Counted from the first letter of the stretch, positions 1 to 7,487 are shown. The stretch: DNA of 16,306 bases from Actinomycetes bacterium (GCA_021793335.1 JAJYSW010000052.1:1-16306), one strand, 5' to 3'. Translations and numbers: made by a program. The notes: generated from the sequence alone by a model not told the origin.

Positions 1-648
1 GCCCGCGCCTGGGCGGCCGGGTTCGCGGCCGCGCTCCTCACCGATCTCGCCGCGATCACGTTCGGTATCGATGAGGCCCGTTGGGTCGCCAAACCCGCGC
101 TCATGCTCCTGCTCCTCGGATACCTGGGGGCCTCGGCGCCGCCGGGGCGGAGCCTCGCGCGTCCACTCGGCATCGCACTGCTGCTCGCGTGGGCGGCCGA
201 TATCGCGCTGCTGGTCGAGGGGACGCCCGCGTTCCTGACCGGCATGGCCCTGTTCGGTGCGATGCAGCTGGGCTACCTGAGGGTCTTCGCTCGGCTCGGC
301 GCGCTGCGGCGCCTGCGACGCCGGTGGGCCGCACCGGCGGCGTACTCGGTCTTGTGGGCGGGAGCCGTTGCCGCGCTGTGGCCGCGTCTCGACTCGCTGG
401 CGGCGCCGGTCGCGGTCTACGGCCTGCTGCTGGCGGCGATGGGCGCGCTCGCCGCGGGCGTGGGCCGCTGGGCGGCCTTGGGCGGCGCGCTGTTCGTCGT
501 CTCGGACCTGATGCTCGGCATGGGCGTCGCCGGTATCGACTTCCCGCTGCGCGGCCAGGCGGTCATGGCCGCCTACGGGGCCGCGCAGTTCCTGATCGTC
601 CTCGGCTGCCTGCGAAACCCGGGATTCGGCGCGGCCTCCGAGGAATGA
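1..648 (+). CDS. YhhN family (lysoplasmalogenase-like) membrane protein, 5' end missing
   Basis: The reading frame is open from base 1, so the gene starts outside the window; an internal ATG at 103 is inside the protein and not the natural start. The 215 visible residues are almost entirely hydrophobic segments, consistent with about seven to eight membrane helices. The order of motifs fits the YhhN/TMEM86 family: a Lys-Pro pair (WVAKPALML), an Ala-Asp where the family usually has Gly-Asp (WAADIALL), a Phe-Leu-Thr-Gly helix, and near the C-terminus the Phe-x-x-Ser-Asp motif (LFVVSDLMLG) followed by a Tyr-containing final helix. Known members hydrolyse the vinyl ether bond of lysoplasmalogens; bacterial substrates are mostly untested. 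It ends 10 nt before the next gene, so the two are probably cotranscribed. Family assignment is by motif recall, not alignment. Confidence 0.72.
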   Translation, partial: ARAWAAGFAAALLTDLAAITFGIDEARWVAKPALMLLLLGYLGASAPPGRSLARPLGIALLLAWAADIALLVEGTPAFLTGMALFGAMQLGYLRVFARLGALRRLRRRWAAPAAYSVLWAGAVAALWPRLDSLAAPVAVYGLLLAAMGALAAGVGRWAALGGALFVVSDLMLGMGVAGIDFPLRGQAVMAAYGAAQFLIVLGCLRNPGFGAASEE

Positions 649-658
649 GGGCGCGCCC

Positions 659-1279
659 GTGACGCTCTCGGCGAACCTGGTCGGCATCGGGGCGGTCCTG
701 GCGTTCGCGCTGCTCGTCACCGGGGTGGCCTGGTCGTGCCCGCGGCTCCTGACTTACTCGAATGCCGGTTCCCGACCGGAGGGGGCGGCTCCGAGACCCC
801 GGCGGCGGCTCGGACCATGGCGCTCGGCCCTCGCCTTCGCCCTTTTGATGTACGCGCTCTTCGCTTCCGCCCACGCGGCACAGGTCGCGTTCGGCGCTCC
901 GATGGGCGAACCGGTCCTGCCTGCCGTGACCGTGGTCGAGATCCGCGAATGCGAGCGCCCGGTGTCCGGGTTCGGACTGGTCCGGCGGTGCACATTGGCG
1001 GCCTACCGGTCCGAGGAGCCGCTCCCGGGCTCCGTGCACCCGGTCGTCGGCGGCGGCGTGATCGAGCCCGGCGACCGGGTCGCGAAGTACGCCGCCTCCG
1101 GTTGGACGCGCTTCCTGCCGCTCATCGGCGGCGAGTCGCAGTGGCATCCGCTCGGCGACACCGCGAAGCCGGACCTCGCGTGGCTTCAGGCCGCCGCGCC
1201 GGTGGTCGGCCTCCTCGTGCTGCCGGCACTGTCGCGGCCGCGAGCCCGCCGCCGGGCGGCGGACGAGGAGGTCAGGTGA
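659..1279 (+). CDS. hypothetical membrane protein with extracytoplasmic Cys pair
   Basis: Encodes 206 residues from a GTG start; a GAGG stretch at the stop of the preceding gene sits about 8 nt upstream. Three hydrophobic segments are visible: residues about 5-26, 55-78 and 178-194. The segment between the second and third helix (about 80-175) is soluble and holds two cysteines (C98 and C111) spaced like a disulfide pair. It also has the phrase PGDRVAKYAASGW, so a small exported domain is likely. I do not recognise the family with confidence; it resembles the many actinomycete membrane proteins of unknown function with a small beta-rich extracellular domain. It is probably translated together with the YhhN-type gene before it. 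Its last 8 nt overlap the last 8 nt of the oppositely oriented HelD-type gene. Confidence 0.7.
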   Translation: MTLSANLVGIGAVLAFALLVTGVAWSCPRLLTYSNAGSRPEGAAPRPRRRLGPWRSALAFALLMYALFASAHAAQVAFGAPMGEPVLPAVTVVEIRECERPVSGFGLVRRCTLAAYRSEEPLPGSVHPVVGGGVIEPGDRVAKYAASGWTRFLPLIGGESQWHPLGDTAKPDLAWLQAAAPVVGLLVLPALSRPRARRRAADEEVR

Positions 1280-3413
1280 CGTCGATTCTCGCCAGACGCT
1301 GCGTGGCTCTGGTCAGGACCACGTAGGCCACGCCCGGGCCGTGCTCGGCGGCGATGCCGTCCAGGTCGACGGCGATGACCGCGTCCCATTCCAGCCCCTT
1401 GGATTCGAGCGGGCCGACGAGCGTCACCCGGTCGTCGTGGACGGCGGCCGCCAGCTCGCCGTGGCGGGTGTACGGAGCGATGATGCCCACCGTCCCCTCG
1501 ACCGCGTCGAGCGCCTCGGCGACCGCCCCGGCGATCTCGGGCAGGAGCACATCGGCCGTGACCGACCGCTCTTCGACGTCCACGCCGGTCTCGCGGACCG
1601 CCTCGGGCAGATCGATGCTCTTCAGCCTCGGCGTCGCCCACTCGGCGGCATAGTCGAAGACCTCTTTGGAGTTGCGGTAGTTCTTCGTCAGATGGAATTC
1701 GTGGAGTCTGCCCCTCGGCACGGCCCGGCGTCTGGCGTCCGCGCTCTCCTTCGGGCGCGGCCAACTCGACTGGGCCTCGTCGCCGACGATCGTCCACCCG
1801 GCGGCGCCGCCGCGACGTCCGAGCATCCGCCACTGCATGGGCGAAAGGTCCTGCGCCTCATCGACGATGACGTGGGCGTAATCCTCGTAGAAGGCGTCGC
1901 GGGCCTGGCGCTCGCCCCGGTCGTAATAGCGGTCCTGGGCCGTCGAGACCTCCTCGACGCCGCTCCAGGAGCGGATGCGGCCGCGGTCCCGCGGCTCGGG
2001 TTTGATGCCGAGCAGCAGGCGCAGCTCGTCGAGCAGGGCCACGTCCTGGACCGAGAACTCCGCCTCCCGGAGCGAGGCGGCGACGGCGTCGATCGAGGCG
2101 CGCTTCAAATGGCCTTCGGCGGCCGAGGCGAGTCGACGGGTCTCACCGGCCCAGGCGAGGACTGCGGTCGGGTCGAGATCGGGCCACCAGCGGTCGAGGA
2201 AGGTGAGGAACTCGTTCCGGGAGCCGACATCGCGTGAGAACTTCGCGGGCTCGGCGTCGGGCATCACCGGTTTGACCTTGCGCCACAGGGCGACCAGGAG
2301 CGCCCGGCCGGCCTCGGTCTTCGCCAGGTTCGGACGCTGCTCCTTCTCGAAGACGCGGGCGCGGGCGGCCCCCAGCTCGGCGGCGTCGAGGCTGAACACC
2401 TCGCCGCGGTACGTGATGCGCAGTTCCGAAGGCGCGCCGGGCGGGGTCTGGCGGACCAGGCGTCTGAGGATCGGCAGCATCACGGTGCCGCCCTTGACCG
2501 CGGCGACCTTGGGCCGGTCCTGCCGGGTGGCCTCGACGCCGGCGTACAGCTCCCCGAGGGAGTACAGGGCCGCGGTCTCCTCGCCGAGGCTCGGCAGCAC
2601 GCGGCCGATGTACTTCATGAACACCGCGGAGGGGCCCACGACGAGGATTCCCGCGGCCTCGTAGCGGTTGCGGTCCTGGTAGAGCAGGAATGCGGCGCGG
2701 TGCAGGGCGACGACGGTCTTGCCGGTGCCGGGGCCTCCGGTGATGAGCGTCGCGCCGCGCCCGGGAGCGCGGATCGCGGCGTCCTGTTCGGACTGGATCG
2801 TGGCGACGATGTCTCTCATGCGTCCGGTGCGCTTGCGGCCCAGTGCGGCCATGAGCGCGCCGTCGCCGATGACGGGCAGGCTGTCGGCGGCCTCCTCGTT
2901 GAGCAGATCGTCGCTGATCTCCTCGACCTTCCGCCCGAAGGAGCGGATGACGCGGCGGCGGGCGACGTCCTGGCGGTCGACTGCGGTGGCGCGGTAGAAC
3001 GGGGCGGCGGCGGGGGCGCGCCAGTCGACCAGGAGGGTCCGGTACTCGGCGTCGCGGACGCCGAGGCGGCCGACGTGGCGGACGCCGCCGTTGTCGAAGT
3101 CGAGGCGGCCGAACACGAGCCCTTCGTGCTGCGAGTCGAGGTCGGCGATGCGGCGGGCGGCACGGTAGACGAACACGTCGCGCTCGAACTGCGCGCCGGG
3201 CACGGTCGCGTCGCGGTGCGCGAAGCCGGCGTCGCGGTGGCCTTCGGCGTCGGCGCGCAGCACGTCGACGCGTTCGTAGACGCGGTCGACGAACGCCTGC
3301 TCGATCGTGATCTCCTGCTCGGGGGTGTTGGACGGGTTCGGGGTGGGGACGGCGTGGGACGTGTCGACATCCTGTGGGTGCTGGGCGTCGACCGAGTCTG
3401 GTTTCTGGGACAC
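1272..3413 (-). CDS. helD: HelD-type (UvrD/Rep-like superfamily 1) RNA polymerase recycling ATPase
   Basis: The 713-residue protein has a Walker A motif GGPGTGKT at about residues 226-233. The segment before it (MRDIVATIQSEQD) is characteristic of HelD. A Walker B motif VDEAQDLSPMQW lies near 517-526, followed by IVGDEAQSSW, a motif-IV-like TKNYRNS and the C-terminal LVGPLESKGLEWDAVI and YVVLTRATQRL motifs. Length and the N-terminal FGRLDFDNG and LLVDWRAPAAAPFY signatures fit the actinobacterial class II HelD group. These proteins insert arms into RNA polymerase and use ATP to free stalled complexes; some relatives (HelR) give rifamycin tolerance. GTG at 3411-3413 was chosen because GAGGAG lies 4 nt upstream; an in-frame GTG at 3441-3443 would add 10 residues but has no good ribosome site. 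It lies 72 nt downstream of the GNAT gene. Confidence 0.9.
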   Translation of the reverse strand: MSQKPDSVDAQHPQDVDTSHAVPTPNPSNTPEQEITIEQAFVDRVYERVDVLRADAEGHRDAGFAHRDATVPGAQFERDVFVYRAARRIADLDSQHEGLVFGRLDFDNGGVRHVGRLGVRDAEYRTLLVDWRAPAAAPFYRATAVDRQDVARRRVIRSFGRKVEEISDDLLNEEAADSLPVIGDGALMAALGRKRTGRMRDIVATIQSEQDAAIRAPGRGATLITGGPGTGKTVVALHRAAFLLYQDRNRYEAAGILVVGPSAVFMKYIGRVLPSLGEETAALYSLGELYAGVEATRQDRPKVAAVKGGTVMLPILRRLVRQTPPGAPSELRITYRGEVFSLDAAELGAARARVFEKEQRPNLAKTEAGRALLVALWRKVKPVMPDAEPAKFSRDVGSRNEFLTFLDRWWPDLDPTAVLAWAGETRRLASAAEGHLKRASIDAVAASLREAEFSVQDVALLDELRLLLGIKPEPRDRGRIRSWSGVEEVSTAQDRYYDRGERQARDAFYEDYAHVIVDEAQDLSPMQWRMLGRRGGAAGWTIVGDEAQSSWPRPKESADARRRAVPRGRLHEFHLTKNYRNSKEVFDYAAEWATPRLKSIDLPEAVRETGVDVEERSVTADVLLPEIAGAVAEALDAVEGTVGIIAPYTRHGELAAAVHDDRVTLVGPLESKGLEWDAVIAVDLDGIAAEHGPGVAYVVLTRATQRLARIDVT

Positions 3414-3485
3414 AGCGCTCCTCGCTCGAATTCGGGAACGCACCAGCCTAACGCGTCGGTTCGCCGGCCGTCCTCGAATCGGGGC

Positions 3486-3917
3486 CTATGTGCGCTCGGA
3501 CCAACGCTTCGTCATCCACGTGGAGGGATCGCCGTCGATCTCGGTGAAGCCGAAGCGCCGGTAGAGTTCTTCGGCGCCTTGAGTGGCCAGGAGAATCCGG
3601 CGCAGCCCCGCTCGGTCGAGATCGTCGAGGATGTGTCCCACCAGTCGTTTGCCGAGCCCTTTGCCGCGCACGTCACGATCGATGTAGACATCGCCGAGCC
3701 AGGCGAAGGAGACCAGGTCGGTCACGACTCTCGCGAAGCCCACCTGGAGCCCCGAGGGGTGGTAGAGGCCGTAGCAGCGGGAGTTCGCGACCGCTCGTTC
3801 GGTCCGCTCTCGCGAGCGTCCTTCGGCCCAGTAGGTGTCGGTCGAGAGCACCCGGTGAATCCAGTCGAGGTCGAGGCGCTCAGGATCGTCGCTGATGGCG
3901 TACTCGTGCCCGCTCAT
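3486..3917 (-). CDS. GNAT family N-acetyltransferase
   Basis: A 143-residue protein with the GNAT fold's acetyl-CoA pyrophosphate-binding motif A at residues 84-90 (RGKGLGK), preceded by the beta4 strand LGDVYIDRDV and followed by the helix KRLVGHILDDL. The C-terminal LYRRFGFTEI is the usual motif B region (Tyr-Arg-Arg-Phe-Gly-Phe). Such enzymes move an acetyl group from acetyl-CoA to an amine; the substrate cannot be told from sequence. The ATG at 3917 has AAGG about 6 nt upstream, which supports the start. The gene is followed in the same direction by the HelD-type ATPase, possibly as one transcript. A 13-bp palindrome lies about 47 nt upstream of the start. Confidence 0.88.
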   Translation of the reverse strand: MSGHEYAISDDPERLDLDWIHRVLSTDTYWAEGRSRERTERAVANSRCYGLYHPSGLQVGFARVVTDLVSFAWLGDVYIDRDVRGKGLGKRLVGHILDDLDRAGLRRILLATQGAEELYRRFGFTEIDGDPSTWMTKRWSERT

Positions 3918-3963
3918 GTCGCCCTTCGGTCGTGTCCGCTGCTCAGGCCACCCTACCAGTCCA

Positions 3964-3976
3964 TTTGCGGCGCAAA
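3964..3976. promoter_or_regulatory. 13-bp palindrome upstream of the GNAT gene (operator candidate)
   Basis: TTTGCG, one central G, CGCAAA: a perfect 6-bp inverted repeat, 47 nt before the GNAT start. The position and symmetry fit a dimeric repressor site. No regulator is identified. Confidence 0.35.
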
Positions 3977-4027
3977 CGGCTCGCGACGGGCGGCCGGGGC
4001 GGCCTCGTCAAGGCCGATCCGGGCCGG

Positions 4028-4053
4028 GTGAGGCGCGCGGCCGCGCGCCTCAC
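4028..4053. repeat. perfect 26-bp palindrome
   Basis: The left arm GTGAGGCGCGCGG is followed without a spacer by its exact reverse complement CCGCGCGCCTCAC. As RNA it would form a very stable hairpin with a minimal loop from either strand. It lies 111 nt upstream of the GNAT start and has no T tract on either side. A factor-dependent or tailless terminator, or a protein-binding site, are both possible. Confidence 0.6.
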
Positions 4054-4217
4054 GGCGACGCGACGCCGCGCGCACATCGAATTGTCGGCAAGACGATTCG
4101 GAGCGTCCAGGACTCATGACGAGAGTCAATCCTCAACAGACGCAATCGGAGCGGTGTACCCAGTGGGCTTGGAGGCCATCGCATGCTGGAATCGCAATAT
4201 CTGCACCTGTCGGGTTC

Positions 4218-4247
4218 TTGACTTCACGGGAGGAATGCGCCTTGTAC
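4218..4247 (+). promoter_or_regulatory. promoter-like sequence without an obvious gene
   Basis: TTGACT at 4218-4223 and TTGTAC at 4242-4247 are spaced 18 nt, resembling an actinomycete vegetative promoter. TGTACGGTACC around the second box is partly palindromic. Downstream, reading rightward, no convincing coding region follows before the opposite-strand gene ending at 4445. Confidence 0.3.
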
Positions 4248-4361
4248 GGTACCTCCATGCCACTCGGTGATGGACCGGCTATGAAGAAAGTCGCTGCTCG
4301 ACAAGAGACAGTGCCTCCATCACAAGAGGTCGCTCGGCGAAGTGGGGTAGACGAGCGGCCC

Positions 4362-4400
4362 GCGGCGGGACTTCGAACACCTGGCCCGGAGTCCCGCCGC
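4362..4400 (-). terminator. hairpin downstream of the 4445-4978 gene
   Basis: GCGGCGGGACT and AGTCCCGCCGC form a perfect 11-bp stem with a 17-nt loop. It starts 44 nt beyond the stop codon of the leftward gene ending at 4445. There is no T tract, as is common for terminators in high-GC actinomycetes. Confidence 0.5.
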
Positions 4401-4444
4401 ACACCCCGCCGAGACTCGCGGGGCCCCACCGGGGGTATCGAAGG

Positions 4445-4978
4445 TCACGGAACGAGACGCCCCGCCCGTGTCGGACTGGACGGATTCGCGCCGCTCGGCA
4501 GAGGCGCGAGCAGGCCCGGCCCCGGGGGCCGAACCCGTTCCCGGGGTAAGGGCCGCTGCGCGGCTCGCAGCGCCGACTCGTACTGATCGCGATCGAATTC
4601 GAACAGTCCGAGGCCGCTCAGATCCCAGGAGGGCCGATGCCCGTTCCTGAACGCTCGCCAGATCACCGTCCCGGTCAAGACGCGGACCTCGGCGGACAGG
4701 GGCCAGCATCCCCAGTCGCCGCAATCGCAGCCGAGTAGCACCGTGTCGCCGTCGCCGCTCGCCGAGAGCACCGGCGATCCGAGGAAGTGCCGGCTCGGCC
4801 AGAGGACGGCGTCCAGGTGCGTGAGGCCGCCGTAGGCTCCGGCGAGGCGCTCCTGCCGCTCGGCCCGGGCCGATCCGCGCTCGGCTCGCCGGGCGCGCTC
4901 CTTGAGCGGCACGCCGTCGACCTCGATCTCCAGGTGCGGCTCCTCGCCGTCCACCACGATGAATTCGACGCGGTTCAT
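4445..4978 (-). CDS. conserved hypothetical protein with CDCGDWGCWP motif
   Basis: Encodes 177 residues. The start is set at ATG 4976-4978 because the conserved body (MNRVEFIVVDGEEPHLEIEV) begins there; a longer frame back to a TTG at 5065 lacks a ribosome site and has low-complexity sequence. The upstream ribosome site is weak even for the chosen start. The most striking part is residues 81-94 (LLGCDCGDWGCWPL), with cysteines 84, 86 and 91, a pattern that could hold a metal but is unproven. It is followed by a strand-rich stretch and the tryptophan-containing TVIWRAFRNG. The last 35 residues are Pro/Arg-rich and may be disordered. I recall similar actinomycete proteins without assigned function. 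Upstream, in its presumed promoter region, lie seven 14-bp tandem repeats. Confidence 0.72.
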   Translation of the reverse strand: MNRVEFIVVDGEEPHLEIEVDGVPLKERARRAERGSARAERQERLAGAYGGLTHLDAVLWPSRHFLGSPVLSASGDGDTVLLGCDCGDWGCWPLSAEVRVLTGTVIWRAFRNGHRPSWDLSGLGLFEFDRDQYESALRAAQRPLPRERVRPPGPGLLAPLPSGANPSSPTRAGRLVP

Positions 4979-5118
4979 GACCGCATCGTATTGGCCGGGG
5001 CGTCCCTGAGGCGCGGGACCGCCGTGCTCGTCCGCGGTATCCGCCCCGCGCCCCGAGGTCCGCAAAGGGAGCGCCCGTCGATCCCGCTGTCATGGCTCGG
5101 GGGCGAGCAGGTCCCGGC

Positions 5119-5216
5119 TCTGTCCATGATGACCTGCCCATGGCACCCTGTCCACGGTGGCCTGTCCATGGCACCCTGTCCACGGTGGCCTGTCCATGGT
5201 GCTCCATTCACGGTGC
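5119..5216. repeat. seven tandem 14-bp repeats
   Basis: Units begin at 5119, 5133, 5147, 5161, 5175, 5189 and 5203. The consensus is CCTGTCCAYGGYRS. Two versions alternate (CCTGTCCATGGCAC and CCTGTCCACGGTGG), giving two nearly perfect 28-bp copies at 5133-5160 and 5161-5188; the outer units are decayed. The array lies between two leftward genes, 141 nt upstream of the start at 4978 and 25 nt after the stop at 5241. Confidence 0.85.
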
Positions 5217-5240
5217 GCAGACCGATGGGCGGGTGCTCGG

Positions 5241-5609
5241 TCAGTGCTCCGCTTCGGCGGCACGGTATTCCCCCACCACTCGGATCGGGCCGACGATGTG
5301 GCGATTGAACTCCTCCAGTTCGCCGGCGGGGACCCACAGTTCGAGGATCGTACTGCCTCCGGCCCGTCGCACCGGATAGCGATCGGCGAAGGCCCGGTCG
5401 ACTTCGAAACGGGTCACGTAGCCGACCCCGTCGCGAGGCGCGTTCCACTCGCGAGTGATCCTGGTCGCGTAGTCCTCGTTGAGCACCGGGTAGAAGATCG
5501 GCTGATCGGGAAGGCGCGGCGGCCAGGCCGTCCACCCGGATGCGCGGACCAGATCCAGCTCGGCCGGCCCGCAGGGACGCCACAGGGTCATCGTCTTCAG
5601 CTCTGCCAT
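5241..5609 (-). CDS. small conserved actinobacterial protein (often labelled 'ADP-ribosylation/crystallin J1')
   Basis: Encodes 122 residues. ATG 5607-5609 is preceded by CGGAG at 8 nt; a longer frame starting at 5639 adds 10 residues without support. The sequence WPPRLPDQPIFYPVLNEDYA near residues 29-48, followed by ITREWN, GVGYVTRFEV and EEFNRHIVGPI, matches a well-conserved actinobacterial family. As I recall it, that family carries the database name ADP-ribosylation/crystallin J1, although it lacks the size of true ADP-ribosylglycohydrolases. No catalytic motif is evident and the activity is unknown. There are no membrane segments or signal peptide, so it should be cytoplasmic. It is transcribed away from the arabinofuranosidase operon, with a 348-bp shared upstream region. 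Confidence 0.8.
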   Translation of the reverse strand: MAELKTMTLWRPCGPAELDLVRASGWTAWPPRLPDQPIFYPVLNEDYATRITREWNAPRDGVGYVTRFEVDRAFADRYPVRRAGGSTILELWVPAGELEEFNRHIVGPIRVVGEYRAAEAEH

Positions 5610-5957
5610 CGCACCGGCTCCGTTCCGAAAGGGTGGCACGATCCTGGCATATCGGCGGCATCGCCCGCATCCGCTTTATGGGGGTCCGGCGCACCCGGCC
5701 TCGGGAGCGGCCCGGAGGCCGACCGAGGAGAAGCCCGAGCGAGCCGTCTGGCGCTGCTGCGCCGCCTCGCCCAGCTCGGGGACGCTCTGGCCGCATCGCA
5801 CCTCACCGAGCCGTTCGCGGCGTTGCGAGCAGGGGTTCCATCAGGTGGCGAGCCCGCTTGACAAGCACGACTGTAACGGTAAAGTATCCGCAGCTGTATC
5901 GATAAAGATGCCGCTTGAACCAGCATCGACGCACACCTCCGCACGAAGGACGCACCC
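5610..5957. other. 348-bp divergent intergenic region
   Basis: The right third contains the arabinofuranosidase promoter and operator pair. The middle (about 5720-5861) has a rightward frame ending at TGA 5859-5861 with G/C-biased third positions and a helix-like translation (LALLRRLAQLGDALAAS), but no start codon or ribosome site. It may be the tail of a lost gene. Nothing else is evident. Confidence 0.5.
5858..5907 (+). promoter_or_regulatory. promoter with two LacI-type operators
   Basis: TTGACA (5858-5863) is followed after 16 nt by TAAAGT (5880-5885) as a -35/-10 pair. Two copies of TGTAWCGRTAAAG occur at 5872-5884 and 5895-5907, with starts 23 bp apart (about two helical turns). Each centres on CG, as LacI-family operators do; the second contains the perfect palindrome TATCGATA. 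One copy covers the -10 region and the other lies just past the predicted transcript start, which fits repression by the LacI-family protein encoded at 7484. Confidence 0.65.
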
Positions 5958-7487
5958 ATGACTGACAACGTCGTACCGGCGGTCATCAACGTAGACCTCG
6001 AAGGCCCCCGGATCAGCCGGCACGTGTACGGCCACTTCGCCGAGCACCTCGGACGATGCATCTACGGCGGGTTCTACGTCGGAGAGGACTCCGACATCCC
6101 CAACGAGGGCGGCATCCGCCTCGACGTGGTCGAGGCACTGCGCGCACTGGACATCCCGAACCTGCGCTGGCCGGGCGGCTGCTTCGCCGACGAGTACCAC
6201 TGGAAGGACGGCATCGGCCCCAAGGAGGACCGGCCCGTCATGGTCAACACGCACTGGGGCAACGTCGAGGAGAACAACCACTTCGGCACCCACGAGTTCA
6301 TGGCCCTGTGCGAACTGCTCGGCACCGAGCCGTACATCTCGGGCAACGTCGGCTCGGGCACCGTCGCGGAGATGAGCGACTGGGTCGAATACCTCACCCG
6401 CGGCGGCGATTCGCCGATGGTCCGCCTGCGCAAGGCCAACGGGCGCGAGGAACCATGGAAGGTCAAGTACTGGGGCCTCGGCAACGAGACGTGGGGATGC
6501 GGCGGCAACATGACCGCCGAGCACTACGCGAACGAGGCCCGCCGCTACGCCACCTACTGCCGCGACCACGGCGACAACAAGCTCTACCGCATCGCCGCCG
6601 GAGCCTCCGACTTCGACTACCACTGGACCGAGGCGCTCATGAAGCAGCTGTCCCACCTCGGCTGCCAGCGCGTCGAGCGCCCGCTGTACCAGGCGATCTC
6701 GGTGCACTACTACACCTTCGCCGGAACCTGGGAGGACAAGGGGGCGGCGACGGTGTTCGACACGGACCAGTACTACACGACCCTCGCGAAGGCCGCCCGG
6801 ATCGATGAGCTGCTCACCGGCCACGCCAACGTCATGGACCTGTACGATCCGCGCAAGGAGATCGGCATCGTCCTCGACGAGTGGGGCACCTGGTGGAACG
6901 TCGAGCCCGGCACCAATCCCGGTTTCCTGTACCAGCAGAACACGATGCGCGACGCACTCGTGGCCGGCGTCCACTTCGATGCGTTCCACCGGCACGCCGA
7001 CCGCCTCCACATGGCGAACATCGCGCAGACGGTCAACGTGCTCCAGTCGATGATCCTGACCGACCCCGACACCGGGGCCATGGTCACGACCCCGACCTAT
7101 CACGTGTTCGCGATGAACCGGGGCCACCAGGACGCCGCCGGACTGCGCGTCGACACGCCGGAGGGCCTGCCGAGCCGCGAGGTCGACGGCGGGGAGCTGT
7201 CGACGGTCTCGGTCTCTGCCTCCCGCAAGAACGGCCGCCTGCTCGTATCGCTGTCCAACCTGGATGTCGAAAAGAGCGTCGACGTCGAGCTCGACCTGCG
7301 CGGCGGTACCGTAGGCGAGGTGACTTCACAGATCCTCACCGCCGAGGCGCCCCAGGCGCACAACACGCCCGAGACGCCGGAGGCCGTAGCGCCGCGCGAA
7401 CACGACGGCGTCACCGCCACCGGCAAGGGCCTGCGCGTCCGCCTCCCGGCCCACTCCTTCGTCACCGTGGAGGGACGCCTCGCATGA
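5958..7487 (+). CDS. abfA: alpha-L-arabinofuranosidase, glycoside hydrolase family 51
   Basis: The 509-residue protein has the GH51 pattern. NLRWPGGCFADEYHWKDGIGP is near residues 68-88. The acid/base glutamate is E177 in WGLGNETWGCGGNM. The nucleophile is E308 in VLDEWGTWW. The N-terminal two thirds form the catalytic (beta/alpha)8 barrel and the C-terminal about 150 residues a beta-sandwich ending in PAHSFVTVEG. It releases terminal arabinofuranosyl residues from arabino-oligosaccharides (arabinan, arabinoxylan fragments). No signal peptide is seen, so the enzyme is intracellular and must depend on a separate oligosaccharide importer not present here. The ATG at 5958 has GAAGGA 7 nt upstream. 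It overlaps the downstream lacI-type gene by ATGA, so the two are translationally coupled. All key residues are present. Confidence 0.96.
   Translation: MTDNVVPAVINVDLEGPRISRHVYGHFAEHLGRCIYGGFYVGEDSDIPNEGGIRLDVVEALRALDIPNLRWPGGCFADEYHWKDGIGPKEDRPVMVNTHWGNVEENNHFGTHEFMALCELLGTEPYISGNVGSGTVAEMSDWVEYLTRGGDSPMVRLRKANGREEPWKVKYWGLGNETWGCGGNMTAEHYANEARRYATYCRDHGDNKLYRIAAGASDFDYHWTEALMKQLSHLGCQRVERPLYQAISVHYYTFAGTWEDKGAATVFDTDQYYTTLAKAARIDELLTGHANVMDLYDPRKEIGIVLDEWGTWWNVEPGTNPGFLYQQNTMRDALVAGVHFDAFHRHADRLHMANIAQTVNVLQSMILTDPDTGAMVTTPTYHVFAMNRGHQDAAGLRVDTPEGLPSREVDGGELSTVSVSASRKNGRLLVSLSNLDVEKSVDVELDLRGGTVGEVTSQILTAEAPQAHNTPETPEAVAPREHDGVTATGKGLRVRLPAHSFVTVEGRLA

Larger units (their letters stand above)
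3918..4444. other. 527-bp gene-free stretch between divergent/unidirectional small genes
   Basis: No reading frame here looks like a real gene. The stretch holds the 13-bp palindrome at 3964, a perfect 26-bp palindrome at 4028-4053, a relatively A/T-richer segment (about 4075-4330) with a promoter-like pair at 4218-4247, and an 11-bp-stem hairpin at 4362-4400. The A/T-richer middle may be the remains of a lost gene's promoter and 5' end. Confidence 0.6.

Noticed and set aside
4116..4586. Rightward 156-codon frame in the gene-free stretch
   Set aside because: No ribosome site, Arg/Pro/Gly-rich translation, and it crosses an 11-bp-stem hairpin and the end of an opposite-strand gene.
5119..5216. 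CRISPR array
   Set aside because: The 14-bp units are directly adjacent with no unique spacers and there are no cas genes.
5157..5861. Long rightward frame over the 14-bp repeats and the 5241-5609 gene
   Set aside because: It has no ribosome site, runs antisense to a conserved gene and is low-complexity; only its last 45 codons have coding-like third positions, so at most a gene tail.
5841..7127. Long leftward frame opposite the GH51 gene
   Set aside because: It mirrors codon bias of the real gene and shows no recognisable domain.
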